In this document: positions 9,114 through 19,559 of the stretch, in pieces
Layout of the letters: each line of letters starts with the position of its first letter
Numbering within the stretch: the stretch's first letter is position 1
Source of the DNA: Apoda limacodes
Lineage: Eukaryota > Arthropoda > Insecta > Lepidoptera > Limacodidae
Direction of reading: 5' to 3'
Length of the DNA: 64,000 bases
Assembly: GCA_946406115.1 (NCBI GenBank)
Contig: OX291557.1
Span: forward strand, 4,806,501-4,870,500
Translations under genes and position numbers: made by a program
The notes under the pieces: model-generated
What the model was told of the DNA's origin: nothing
Seen by the model: the letters and a program-made list of their open reading frames with translations, nothing else
Database searches by the model: none

Positions 9114-10285
9114 GTGTATTAAACGTAGCGCAACCTATAGTATTTGATAATACTATAGAAAGCATGGAAATTCATTCGTATAAGCCATATATCACTACTT
9201 TTAATAAAAATGATGAAATAAGAATACCTATCAACCAACAAGACTTGTACGTATTGCCATCAGCGAGTACAATATACCTAGAAGGAATGGTCATCGTTAA
9301 AAAAGGAGATCTAAAAGATGTTGCAACTAGCGTTAATTTTACTAACAACCCCATTTTATTTCTGTTTCAAGATGTTCGCTATGAACTTAACGGAGTTGAA
9401 ATAGATAGAATTAAAAATGCTGGTATAACAACAACTATAAAATCATTTTTGTCTATGAATGAAAATGAATCAAAAATTTCGAAAGCATGGGGTTGGGATA
9501 TAGATGGAACAAAAAATACAAGATCAGGGAATTTTGTAGTATCTATACCACTGAACAAAATGCTTGGATTTGCTGAGGATTATAATAAAATAATAATGAA
9601 TTGTAGACATGAGCTAATACTTTTACGCAGCAATACTAATCTAAACGCAATAAAACTAAACACTGGAGACGTAATAGATGATATCATACTTAAAAAAATT
9701 GTTTGGCGTGTTCCACATGTAAAAGTTTCCGATCGAGAAAAACTAAATCTATTAAAATATCTAGAAAAAGATCGTTCAATCAACTTGTTATTCCGAAACT
9801 GGGACTTGTATGAATATCCCTTATTACCAAAAACAACAAAACATACATGGGTAATTAAAACGTCTTCACAAATAGAAAAACCGAGATATGCTGTTATTGC
9901 ATTTCAGACAGACCGAAAAAATAAATCAGAAAAAGACATGTCACACTTCGATCACTGCAATATAAGAGAAGTTAAAGTATTTTTGAATTCAGTGTATTTT
10001 CCCTATGAGGGTCTTAATGTTCGATTTGATGAGGATAAATTTGCTTTATTATATGAACAATACACTAGATTTCAACAGTCTTACTACGGACGACGTCCTG
10101 AACCCTTGCTAAGTTATAAAGAATTTAGAGATAAAGTACCGTTATACGTTATAGATTGCTCAAGACAGAACGATACACTTAAAACTGGCCCAGTTGATGT
10201 TCGTATCGAAATAGAGAGTGATAAAGATATACCAAATCTAACTTCTGCGTATTGTTTGTTATTAAACGATTGCATATTTGAATAA
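9110..10285 (+). CDS. Major capsid protein (double jelly roll, hexon-like)
   Basis: 391 aa, open throughout. The N-terminal part has alternating short strands (IEIHSY-like ESMEIHSYKPY, DEIRIPINQQDLYVLPSAS) followed by VNFTNNPILFLFQDVRYELNGVEIDR, a hallmark stretch of Polinton and adintovirus hexons. The second half has YAVIAFQTDRKNK and LNSVYFPYEGLNVRF, typical of the second jelly roll. This protein would form the pseudo-hexagonal capsid lattice. It is followed by a short AT-rich gap and then the 169-aa gene. The family assignment is by recognised sequence pattern; the order protease-penton-capsid agrees with other Polintons. Confidence 0.88.
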   Translation: MSVLNVAQPIVFDNTIESMEIHSYKPYITTFNKNDEIRIPINQQDLYVLPSASTIYLEGMVIVKKGDLKDVATSVNFTNNPILFLFQDVRYELNGVEIDRIKNAGITTTIKSFLSMNENESKISKAWGWDIDGTKNTRSGNFVVSIPLNKMLGFAEDYNKIIMNCRHELILLRSNTNLNAIKLNTGDVIDDIILKKIVWRVPHVKVSDREKLNLLKYLEKDRSINLLFRNWDLYEYPLLPKTTKHTWVIKTSSQIEKPRYAVIAFQTDRKNKSEKDMSHFDHCNIREVKVFLNSVYFPYEGLNVRFDEDKFALLYEQYTRFQQSYYGRRPEPLLSYKEFRDKVPLYVIDCSRQNDTLKTGPVDVRIEIESDKDIPNLTSAYCLLLNDCIFE

Positions 10286-10317
10286 AAACCCTTAAGCGGT
10301 ATAGTGAAAAAAATATC

Positions 10318-10827
10318 ATGAATATTACCGGACCTATTTTCGTAGACTTACAAGGCTTTAAGGATTCTCATAATAAATTTATTGTAAAAGAATTTGCCTT
10401 GGCTACCTCAGAATACACTCAAGTATTTCTAATAAAACCACCATATCCCTTTTCTTATTTGACTAAGGAAGAAAAAAGAAATGTATCTTGGTTAGAAAGT
10501 AATCGCGGTATTTATTGGAGTGACGGTTACATAGATTATCAAGAATTTAGAAAACTTATCAAACTAATTTTAAAACACCAATATTTGCTTTTGAAGGGTA
10601 GAGAAAAAATCCTATGGATTAATGAACTTTGTACAGAATGTAATGTTGAAGATATTGCAGAAAAGGGATGCCCTAATTTTCCTAATTTGTACAGCACCTA
10701 TTCTAAAGGGCAAAAAAACAAATGTTTTAATCATAGAAAATATTGTGCTCTGGAAAATGTTATTTGTATTAAGAAATGGTGCAATGAAAATGTGGACGTT
10801 AAAAATAAAATACTTGAATTAGTTTAA
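10318..10827 (+). CDS. 169-aa arthropod Polinton-associated protein, Cys/His-rich C-terminus
   Basis: Starts MNITGPIFVDLQGFKD and continues with FLIKPPYPFSYL and WLESNRGIYWSDGYI. This pattern is familiar from many uncharacterised arthropod and cnidarian proteins. The opening hydrophobic strand ending in D-x-Q-G-F resembles the first motif of RNase H-like DEDD exonucleases, but I cannot trace the remaining acidic residues convincingly. The C-terminal 70 residues carry eight Cys and several His (CTEC, CPNFPNLY, CFNHRKYC) in a spacing that could bind zinc. It is the last plus-strand gene, 32 bp after the capsid stop. Function is unknown; an inactive nuclease or virion cofactor is a guess. Confidence 0.8.
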   Translation: MNITGPIFVDLQGFKDSHNKFIVKEFALATSEYTQVFLIKPPYPFSYLTKEEKRNVSWLESNRGIYWSDGYIDYQEFRKLIKLILKHQYLLLKGREKILWINELCTECNVEDIAEKGCPNFPNLYSTYSKGQKNKCFNHRKYCALENVICIKKWCNENVDVKNKILELV

Positions 10828-10952
10828 AATATAATAGTTTAGTTTTTTCATTTGTGTACAAATGTATAATATAAGTATTAAGTATTAAAATATATTAACT
10901 AAGTATAAGTATTTTGCTTAACTAAGTTTAAGTATTTTTATTAAGAAAATTC

Positions 10953-11048
10953 AATAAATGTTATAACAATAAAACATTTTTTATTTAATTTCTATTCCTA
11001 AAGAGACATTACATATCTTAATGTTTGTACATGACAAAATCGTTTATT
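10953..11048. terminator. Convergent poly(A) signals
   Basis: Plus-strand AATAAA hexamers lie at 10953-10958 and 10968-10973, serving the plus-strand block. A minus-strand AATAAA lies at 11048-11043, serving the leftward genes. The two sets face each other within 100 bp, so late and early style transcription units would end almost against each other. Confidence 0.7.
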
Positions 11049-11465
11049 TACAATACAAAAAAAGAAAAATAAGTTTTGAATGAAATCTCCACGGAGGAAA
11101 CCTCTTCCTCTGCTACTGCTACTGATATTCTTTGCCTCAGGTATATCTGAAAGACAAGGAAAATAATTAGATTTTCTGTAAATTTTGAAAGTAAAAGCAA
11201 AAATAGGAAAGTTTATACATACCTCTGCTCATTAAATTTTCTCAGTTTGTTTTCCCAACTCTGTCGAAATAAGGAAAAGGGAATGCAGTACAGAATTCAT
11301 CACTGGGTCATTTTCACTTTCTGCATGATAACTTGTTTTTACAATTGTTCTGCTTTCCACAACGTTTGGTAGTTCTGTTAATTGACTAATTTCGATTTTT
11401 ACCACATACTTTAAAACTTTGCCTACTGAAAAAGCGATATAATTTGCCTTTTGGTAATTAGACAT
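10999..11465 (-). CDS. Small minus-strand gene(s), possibly spliced, unknown function
   Basis: A 77-aa frame runs from ATG 11465 to TAA at 11234-11232. It begins MSNYQKANYIAFSVGKVLKY and has no recognised domain. A second ATG overlaps that stop (TAATG, ATG at 11232) and after ten bases meets a strong donor (AG|GTATGT, exon end 11223). A strong pyrimidine-rich acceptor (CTTGTCTTTCAG) opens a second exon at 11146, which reads on in phase from that second ATG as a Ser/Arg/Gly-rich peptide (ISSSSRGRGFLRGDF). Alternatively the downstream exon is used in a frame ending at the TAA next to AATAAA. Which frame is translated cannot be decided here. Confidence 0.45.
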
Positions 11466-11876
11466 ATTTTAAAATTATAATAAAGACGTGTTAACGAATC
11501 GACACCTTTTAATTATGTGATTTATTTTTCATATAATGCAACAATCTGTTTGCGTCATACAGGTTTCAAATAAAAACTTGTTGGTTCATGTATGTTAGAT
11601 ATCGTATGACCGGCTGCCTACACCGAAGACATCTTGAATATCGAAATGTATCTGAATCAGCATAAATTTTCTTTTCTAACGTTCGTAATAAAATAGTTAA
11701 AGTTTTTTTGTTTGTCTGTCTGTCACAAATGCTAATTATATCTACCAACATTCTTTATCTAAAGGTTTACACTAAAGTTGGACTTAGATTAATAAAACAA
11801 CATTTTCAAATAGGTACATTTTATTGTTATTATAAAAAAATCACAAAATTATAAAAAACACAAAATCCAAAAAAAA
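11466..11876. other. Noncoding gap with minus-strand poly(A) signal
   Basis: AT-rich. A minus-strand AATAAA at 11825-11820 lies about 55 bp past the end of the 174-aa gene and is its likely poly(A) signal. The remainder should hold the promoter of the small gene at 11465. No other coding signal is seen. Confidence 0.5.
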
Positions 11877-12401
11877 TTAACAACAAGTCAAATAGTTATA
11901 AAAATATGAACTACCAAAAAGTAAAAGTTCTTGCACAGCTAAAACGTTAGATTTACTTTTATAAAAATGAAGTACCATTTCAATTTGACTGACAGTTAGG
12001 GTATTATAACAAGCTAAATTATTTTTTATATTATGTACAAAATGACTAACTATTACATAGTCATGCTTAAGTAAATATTTTAATCTTAATTCTACACAAT
12101 GACAAAATGTACTAAGAGCACCACAAATTAAAGAAATCACATTTTCAGGACAACGTTTTTCACAAAAAAGAAGTTGGTATAGAATAGTCATGTTGTCTAT
12201 ACATTTCGAGTTGATTTCAATGTAAATTCTGTGCCATTCCTTAGTAGTAATAAATAAATCATAATTCTCGCTATTGACAAGGATATGAATTTGTGGTAAA
12301 AAATTATTGACTGCCCATAATCCTGTAGTTACATAAATATTATTTGAATATACATAATTATGTTTTGAAATAATAATATCGGTTAAATAACTTTCTGCCA
12401 T
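11877..12401 (-). CDS. 174-aa protein of unknown function downstream of PolB
   Basis: The start chosen is the ATG at 12401 (MAESYLTDIIISKHNYVYS); the longer frame upstream begins only with TTG and would overlap PolB. The stop is at 11877. It lies 17 bp after the PolB stop, so the two may share a transcript. The protein is rich in Ile, Leu, Tyr and Cys, with segments such as IYVTTGLWAVNNFLPQIHIL and LICGALSTFCHCVELRLKYL, and looks mainly alpha-helical. There is no signal peptide and no clear transmembrane segment. I recall similar frames beside PolB in other insect Polintons but know no function. An all-helical regulator of cell death or cell cycle is possible but unsupported. Confidence 0.65.
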   Translation of the reverse strand: MAESYLTDIIISKHNYVYSNNIYVTTGLWAVNNFLPQIHILVNSENYDLFITTKEWHRIYIEINSKCIDNMTILYQLLFCEKRCPENVISLICGALSTFCHCVELRLKYLLKHDYVIVSHFVHNIKNNLACYNTLTVSQIEMVLHFYKSKSNVLAVQELLLFGSSYFYNYLTCC

Positions 12402-12418
12402 CTTCGCAACAGTGATAT

Positions 12419-15400
12419 TCAGAAAAATGAGCAATGTCCCCAAGCAAACGTTTTTATGTTGTCTTCCATTATTCGACGTTTTTCGTCATTGGAAGACAAA
12501 GCTACTTTGTTAACAGATCTTGTAAATATTTCATGTTTAAGAGACTTAAAAAAAACATTTTTTCTTCGTAGGATTTTGTCTTTTTTCTTCAAAGACTTAT
12601 AATAGTCATTTAAAACATATTTTTGAACACCTTTAGCCTTTTTTATTTCGCACGATTCCGTTCTAATACAATATAACTTAGATCGCAACCCAACAAACTC
12701 TACAATATTTTGACCTCCTAATTCATCTTTAAACAAACTTGGCACTTTTTTGTTGACGCGTTCAATTTGATATTTATTTGGCTCCGAGTAGTTACTTGTA
12801 TCAAAATAGTGCTTTAAATTTAGTTTTAAATGCTTATAGAAGTCTTTTGTTTCTATTGAATATAAAAAACTATCAGTATCGGTATAACACATTTTTAAAT
12901 TAGAGCCGTAAAAAGGTTTCATAATAGTATAGTGAAAATTATACATATGGCTTTTGGATAGTTCTAAGACTGTGAAACCTATGTATATAGGTTTATCAAG
13001 GACAACTTTTTCTGGTTTCAATTGAACAGCTACACAATTTTCGGTAAATGTAGTTGAACTATGAAAGTTAGGTCTAGATATTAACTGCTCTGCACAGTAA
13101 TTTTTTTTTTGTCTTGTTTTTATCATCACTCCATTGATTTACTATTTTAACGTCTAATCTATTCTCTGTGTTTTCCAAAGTTTTTCCAAATATGCTGTTA
13201 TTCATTAGTTTGAAAAAGTCTTGTTCAAATACAGATTTAGCTTGTTGCCTTAGTTTAGTGTTTAGGTCAATATAGTCTTTTAGATAAGGGCTTTGTTTGA
13301 ATTTTATTACTCGATGCACGGTAGTCAACTTAAGTCCCGCTTTTAAACACAGTTTCAAATGGACGTAATGAATAACGTAAAAAAATTTGTCGTATAAATT
13401 AGGAATCAATTTTGATGTTTTTGAACCGGGTGGAACACATTTTTGAGGACAGAACGGTAAATCATTGTGTGAATCATGAAGTTCTTCTGGATATTCGATA
13501 TCTACTTCTAAAATGTACCCATATTCGTTTTCGTCTGGTATTTTGCAAACGTTTAATTCATCGATTTCTCGTCTATCTAATAGTCTAAAATCAGAATATG
13601 GTAAGTATGCGCACATAGCGTAACCATATAAATTGTTACAATCAATATAAATAAGGTACTTCTCAGGTTCAGCAGGGTTATAATTATTTAAATACTTATT
13701 GTTGGCTTTTGCGAACCGCGTAGAACATAAGCATACTCCTCCCCGTATTCCTTTTTGAAGCATTCGAATGATTTCTAGATCATTAATAAGTTCTAATTTA
13801 ATATTAGTTTTTAATAACATGCTGTCCCAGCTCAAAGCAGGAGCTGTCAAATAATAAGCAGCATCGACTTCGAAATTTAACCTACAAGTAGCTCGAAATT
13901 TTTGAAAAACATCGGCTAATAATAAAATATCCGTAAGTAGGTACAGATCTGTGTATTTCCCTAAATTTTGAATCTTAAACGTATTCCAAACCTTAAGGGC
14001 GTGATTATAGTCCTCTTTAGAGATATTTTGATTTGTTAGTGTACTAAAAAAATCTTCATAGGACGGTAAGTTAGTTTCGTCATACGATTTCCAGCTTTTC
14101 ATATATTCATACGGATATACTCCTTTGCGTCTCAACAATTTAAACTTTGTTTTATTCGTAAAAAACTTAGACAAGTTGACCAAGTCTTTGGTAATTAAAT
14201 TTTCCGCTAACTTTTGTAAACTAGCTCCTAAAAATTTAAATGAATCTACAAAACGGACTGGAACAAAGCTTCCTTCTTCGGTTGAAAAAAACTTTGTAAA
14301 TGAAATGTAATTTTCTTTAGTTTTAGCTATAACTTTTATTTTGCCACGAATATCTCCCAGCTCACGTATAAATAAATGTGCATCGTAGCCTGAAAGGTTG
14401 TGAAAAAACACTGGAATGAATTTTGGTAATTGGAAATGTATATTGCAGTAAGAATGTGCGGCACCCCTATATTTGCCTGTTAGGTGGTCATGATCTCTTA
14501 CTTTATCATCAAATAACAATTGGGAGCAAATAGAACAGTCTCTGGCATTAGTGAAATCTTTTGAATTATTTTCGGTAAATATCAATGGCACAGGATTTTT
14601 CAAAATTTCATATATCTTTAGAACGTCGCGTTGAAGATATTCTATAAATTTCTCAACACAGTTTGGACCCCGATATGACACATATTTATTTAAAGAAGTA
14701 TCGTACGAGCATACAATGTAATAACCAAACGCGGCAGGAACATGTTTTTGCAAGTCTGACGTAAAACCACCTTTGTTAAAAGTTTGATTTGTTTGGCATG
14801 GTTCTAAAAAACATTCGAAATCTGCATAAATGACAAAGGGTACGTCTTGCATACGCTCAAAATGCGTAAACTGTAAAATTGAGCCTTTATTAGGCAATTT
14901 GGTCGATACCCCTCCACATACATGCTCATCAAAATTAGTTTTACAATTAAAAAAAAGCAAGCAGTCATCACAAAAAAGATTTTCCCATGATGTTTAGTAG
15001 TTTGGGATCTAACCAATCGTTCCAAGTTTTTAATTAGACAGTATTGACTACGGGACTTATTTTGCAAGAATAGAAGATTGACATGACGCTTTTTTCTATG
15101 TGTTGTTCTATACAATGGTCCAATTATTTTATTATTGGAATTCAAGCCGTAAACGTTGACACTAATTCTGTGATTATTTTTTTCAAATATTTTAATGTCC
15201 GAGAATGTCGCCGGAAATGCCATATTTTTGGTGTTAAGTACATCTTCGAAGTGAGGATAAGACGTAGTTCTGTCTGCGTTTGATTTAGCTGGGAACAATG
15301 CTGCAATTATACTCCACAAAAAACAAAAATTATCGTTATTTTTTACATTAATACAAGCTTTTTTATTTTTTACATATTTTGGCAATTCAATAAAACTCGA

Positions 15401-15961
15401 AGCTCTTAAAGGTGAATACCGATTTAAATTAATTTCTAAATACAGGCTTTTTAAAAATGACCACCCACTGTCCTTCTCTTGGAATTCGCTAATTTTTTTG
15501 TTTATTTTTGACACAAGATCAGAATACAAGTGGTTAAAATTGTAATTTTGATGAATAATTACATTTTCTGTTGCAAAAGATTTAATTTCAATATAGTCAT
15601 TTTTCGGTAAAATGAACTCTCCAAAAAATTCAAAATTTACTTTTAAATTAACATGTTGTGCTAATTTAACATCGATAAGCTGTCGTACAGCACGACGCAA
15701 AGGTATTCGAGATAAGAACGTGTGGAGTGTAAGCAGATACGAATTTGCTGAGCTGTTACTTGATGGCGACCTCGAGGCATTGCTAGGGCAATGCACCCTG
15801 TAACTAGAAATACGGTTTCTAAATGCTGAACTAATTTTTTCTACACATTCATTGATCTCAATAGCGCTATTATTCTTATGAATATTACTACGAAGATGGG
15901 CAGAAAATATCCTACTCGAAACATCTTGTTCGCAAACAGTACAAAAAACTTTTTTACTCAT
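12419..15961 (-). pseudogene. polB: Protein-primed type B DNA polymerase, split by two frameshifts
   Basis: It starts at ATG 15961 with a C2H2-like finger (Cys7, Cys10, His22, His28). A region with NNDNFCFLWSIIAALFPA and a VNVYGLN...HVNLLFL stretch follows, typical of the N-terminal extension in insect Polinton polymerases. The 3'-5' exonuclease begins with D-x-E in VIYADFECF. Polymerase motif A is YIDCNNLYGYAM, motif B is KLMNNSIFGKT, and motif C is YTDTDS (12886-12869). It ends AWGHCSFF at 12419. Two single-base length changes break the frame: in a 6-A run at 14972-14977 (plus-strand reading) and in a 10-T run at 13101-13110, the latter between motifs B and C. Both are in homopolymers, so sequencing error is a real alternative to decay. 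Confidence 0.93.
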
Positions 15962-16315
15962 ATTTACATAGATCAGTAGTATGGCTCTTAGGAGTTGTTA
16001 GTGAGGTCATATATCTACCGTCGGAAAATCTAAATTTCTATAAACAAAAAAACCAAATTTAAAAAAAGTATTCGTATTTTAAGCACATTAAGGAAGTTGT
16101 TAATAAAATGACTAATTTAGGTTATCTACTTTTTATCCCAGGAAAAAATTAGTAATTTATCTGGTATTATATGTAATCAAAATTATACTTCATATGTTAC
16201 TAAAATAATTTGTATGATAAAAAAAACTAAGAACAGTATCTACCTATTTAGTTACTTTATTATTACTAATAAAAAAAATTTAGGAGCTAGTTTACAAAAG
16301 TTTCATTCTTTTTTA
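15962..16315. other. Intergenic gap upstream of PolB
   Basis: About 350 bp of AT-rich sequence between the PolB start and the poly(A) end of the spliced gene. The minus-strand AATAAA of that gene overlaps its stop at about 16317-16310. The PolB promoter should lie here, but no motif stands out. Confidence 0.5.
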
Positions 16316-17843
16316 TTAGAGTAAAACTTGCCTTCTTGGACAAACTTTAGCTTTGCTTTTTCTGAGAAAAATTCTTAGTTCCTCCAAATCGGATGACGAC
16401 GCTTGAAAGCGTAACGCAACTTGGGCTTTCTCCAAACGCTCTTTCCACCCAGTAGCAGCGATAACGTCTTTGGTGTTGTAAACTCTCAGCTCGATGAAAG
16501 TATCGCCGTCGAGTTCCGCAGTCCGACGCAGCACACCATCCGCCACTCGCCGGGTCAGAGACGACGTAAGTCCCTGCTGAGCGGCAGCACGAGCAGACCG
16601 AGAAGCTTCAAGTTCGTCTTCACTGTCCGAAGACAGGAGTCTGTAGCTCGAGGACCGTTTTCGTGATGATTGCGGACAATGAGCGCTCAGCGATGCAGTC
16701 ACAGTTCCTCGCGCCTTCCCTTCCACTTTCTTGCGCGGTTTTTTTACTTTTGGCTCTGCCTTAACAGAACTTGCTTCGATCCTGTGTATCAAAAATATAA
16801 GAAGTCAATATTTATTTCCATAAAGAAATTATGTACTGCACGTACAGTATTCTTAATACTACCAGTAATAAATAGGCCTCAATATTCTTATTTAAAGTAC
16901 TAATTTATGTTTAAAAATAAATATGAATGTTATAAAAACAATGGCTTTACTATCCTCTTTAATCATTAGGGTTTGGTATTTAATTTGAATACAGTGAACT
17001 TAATAAGTAATGAAACTATTAAAAGCGTAAGACAAAATTAATCTCTTACAACACACCTTCAACAATCCGAATCTAGATACTTTGGACACTTGATATAAAC
17101 ACTTTTACTAATTACGTCTTTAATCCGAACATAATACAAAAAAAAAAGTGTGCAGTCAACAAGGCAAGTAAGATAAGTTCGGATTAAATAGGTAGGAATA
17201 GTTGGTAGGAGTGTTTATATAAAGTGTCCCAAAGTATCTAGATTCGGATTATGGAGGGTGTGTTGTATGGGAGATATGACAAAACTAGAAATTCTGAGGT
17301 CAGCTTTTGGAGTTATAAAAAGATTTATGTAAATTACATTTTTCAACAAAAATAATTGAGTTTTCCATATTAAACTAACCTAGTCTCACCGTCGTCTGAA
17401 TCGGAAAAGGAAAAGCAGGTGGTTCCCTCTTTTCCAACCTTCCTCTTCTGTTTGAATTCAAACTCCGACCTGTAACAATATAGTAGTTAGAAAGATCTTG
17501 ACTTCTCATTATATTTATAGACGTATTTACCTAAAATTGATTCGCATTATTTAGAAAAGTAACAAGAACAGGGCCTTTATTCAATTACGAACAAATCATA
17601 TGATTTCGAGATGATTTTGACCTACGCTGCCGCTTTACATCGTTAGTCTTTTCTTTCATGTTTCAGAACGTTAAGCCATAGAGTCATCTCGAAACAAGAT
17701 GGATTACACAGAGTTAAATAAAAGCCTGTTATAAAATTAACATTACAGATTTATGTACAGATAATACTAAGTTTAAAACTTTAATTTAAAATAAATAATT
17801 AAACAAACACACAGATTACTTCAAAGTTAAAACTTACGAACAT
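16316..17843 (-). CDS. GC-rich multi-exon gene of unknown function inside the Polinton
   Basis: The last exon is 16781-16316, with acceptor ACACAG before 16781 and stop TAA followed at once by AATAAA. The preceding exon is 17469-17380 (acceptor TTACAG, donor AG|GTTAGT). Codon phase is kept across this junction (AG|G), giving ...SDSDDGETR then RIEASSVK. A short first exon may be ATG TTC at 17843-17838 with donor GTAAGT. It joins in phase only if the next exon starts at 17462 (after CGGAG) and not at the stronger TTACAG, so the 5' end is unsettled. The protein (~185 aa) has a basic start (KQKRKVGK), two acidic Ser/Asp patches (FSDSDDGE, SSDSEDELE), a KPRKK nuclear-localisation-like stretch and a C-terminal helical part (DGDTFIELRVYN...). 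GC content and introns differ from the other genes here. Unknown family. Confidence 0.6.
17041..17276. mobile_element. MITE, about 236 bp, in the intron of the GC-rich gene
   Basis: Arms 17041-17103 and 17213-17276 are inverted copies with few mismatches (CAACACACC...ATCCGAATCTAGATACTTTG...ATAAACACT). There is no coding content. This is the structure of a nonautonomous DNA transposon. The target duplication was not resolved. Confidence 0.8.
17567..17730. mobile_element. Small inverted-repeat element (MITE-like), 164 bp
   Basis: The first ~50 bp (AACAGGGCCTTTATTCAATT...TTTCGAGATGA) pair with the last ~50 bp (TCATCTCGAAACAAG...AATAAAAGCCTGTT) as an imperfect inverted repeat. It lies in the candidate first intron of the GC-rich gene. 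Confidence 0.65.
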
Positions 17844-19559
17844 AATTTTTGATGCTTTGATCCTCAGCTTGAAAATTAGAAGTTCACCAATAGCAGCTTC
17901 ACAGCTTGGTTGTTTAGCAGCACTTATTCACACCCAAGAGTGTTGGAAATTGTGTATATTTTTAACCGGAAAATAAGGCTTAAAAAGGGAAAAGTCAGAG
18001 ATCTGCAACCTTTTATTACAGTTAACTATAATCAGAAGAAATTAAATCGTACACACTGGTACCCTACATAATCAGCTGACACCGAGCGATAGCAAATTAG
18101 ACTCCAACAGAAAAGACCTTGGTTTTCTTAGTTCAAGAGTCAAGTAACATAAATTGTAGTTTAACCTACAATAAAGTACTATGAAGTGTAGGTTAACCAA
18201 ACTTATATTATTATAAACAGGTATTTACGTTCATACTAAATAAAGATTATTCAAGTTTTATACGCTTACTGTTATACGTGTTTAGTACAAATATATTGTT
18301 AAGTCATCTAAATTTATAATATACCAATTAGGTTTTCTACCCCTTAAATTGTTTCAAGTCAGCAAAACGGCATTCCCATAGAAAAGATTGAAGAATAAAT
18401 ATATTTAATTACTATTTTATTTTACATTGATAACAGAAATATGAAGTACAAAGAATATGCCGCTATTTGGTTTGGGGTTCAATGTTGAATATAAGAATGG
18501 TTCTACTCAGTGTCCGCGAATATAAATTACTTATATGTTATAATTAATTGTTTTGGCATACCTTATTTATGTTTGTAAGGAAAAATAAGATAAAGGTCAA
18601 ACTAGTAAAATAAAAAGTCTTGTGCTTTAATGTTAAAACAAGTTACCTACTCGAATATATATTTTTCAATTACCTTAATTACTTATAGTTTTTTAATTTT
18701 TAAACCTCAAAAGGCTCGCTTAAAAGTTTATGTTTGTTTTCTTAATCATATTATTTTGCTCTAAGTATATAGTACCCAATAGAAATAACAAAACTAAACC
18801 ATAAATAATTAAACAGGTACGTAAGGAACCCAGAGCAGATTATGCCGCTTAGATATCGTAACACAAAGAAAAGCCGCATTAATGTTTCTTTCCATAAGAT
18901 TTGTAGAATAGGTAGCTACTTGGTTTACGCTGCACAGCAGTCACGTTTTGTTGGATATGCAATAAAACTGGGGACTTACCACGAAAACTTTTATGAAATC
19001 GAGTGTTGATCAAAATTATTAGTGAAATTTTACATATATTCAGGCTTAAGGTTTCATTAGATTAAAAAAAATTAAAACTTAAACAAACATTATGTACAAA
19101 AGCATAACTTTCATTTTAAAAAATCTTTCTGCATTCTTCATTTATATTTTTACAATTAAAGTTAATTATGGTTAAAGATATTTTAAGACTTGTCCTATTT
19201 GCTATAACCTTTTGTAAAAAACTAAACGTAAGTTTGATTTTAAAAACACTGTGTAACGAAAGTATCTTTCGTTATCGCTGACCGATTAAGATGTTTGATC
19301 GACAGTGTTAATGGTGAAGCGCCTGATTTATGGGAACAGTTTTCATTTCAAACAATTGTTCTAATATGTGCGTACGTCATTTTATTATATATAAAATTAC
19401 ATGTTTAGTAAAAAACATCTAAATCTGATTTAAGATATGTAGATAAAATTTTGGAGTTTAATTTGTTCTGTTTTAGAAGAAGCCTGTGTAATAATAGATC
19501 ATATCGTTTACTGCGATAACGAAAGTTTTAACTTTAAAAATCATGTGCTTAGAGTTAGA
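17844..19559. other. Noncoding interior of the Polinton right arm
   Basis: About 1.7 kb of AT-rich sequence with stops in all frames. It would contain the promoter of the minus-strand gene starting near 17843. No gene, RNA or repeat family is recognised, which is unusual for a compact element and suggests degraded sequence or acquired host DNA. Confidence 0.5.
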
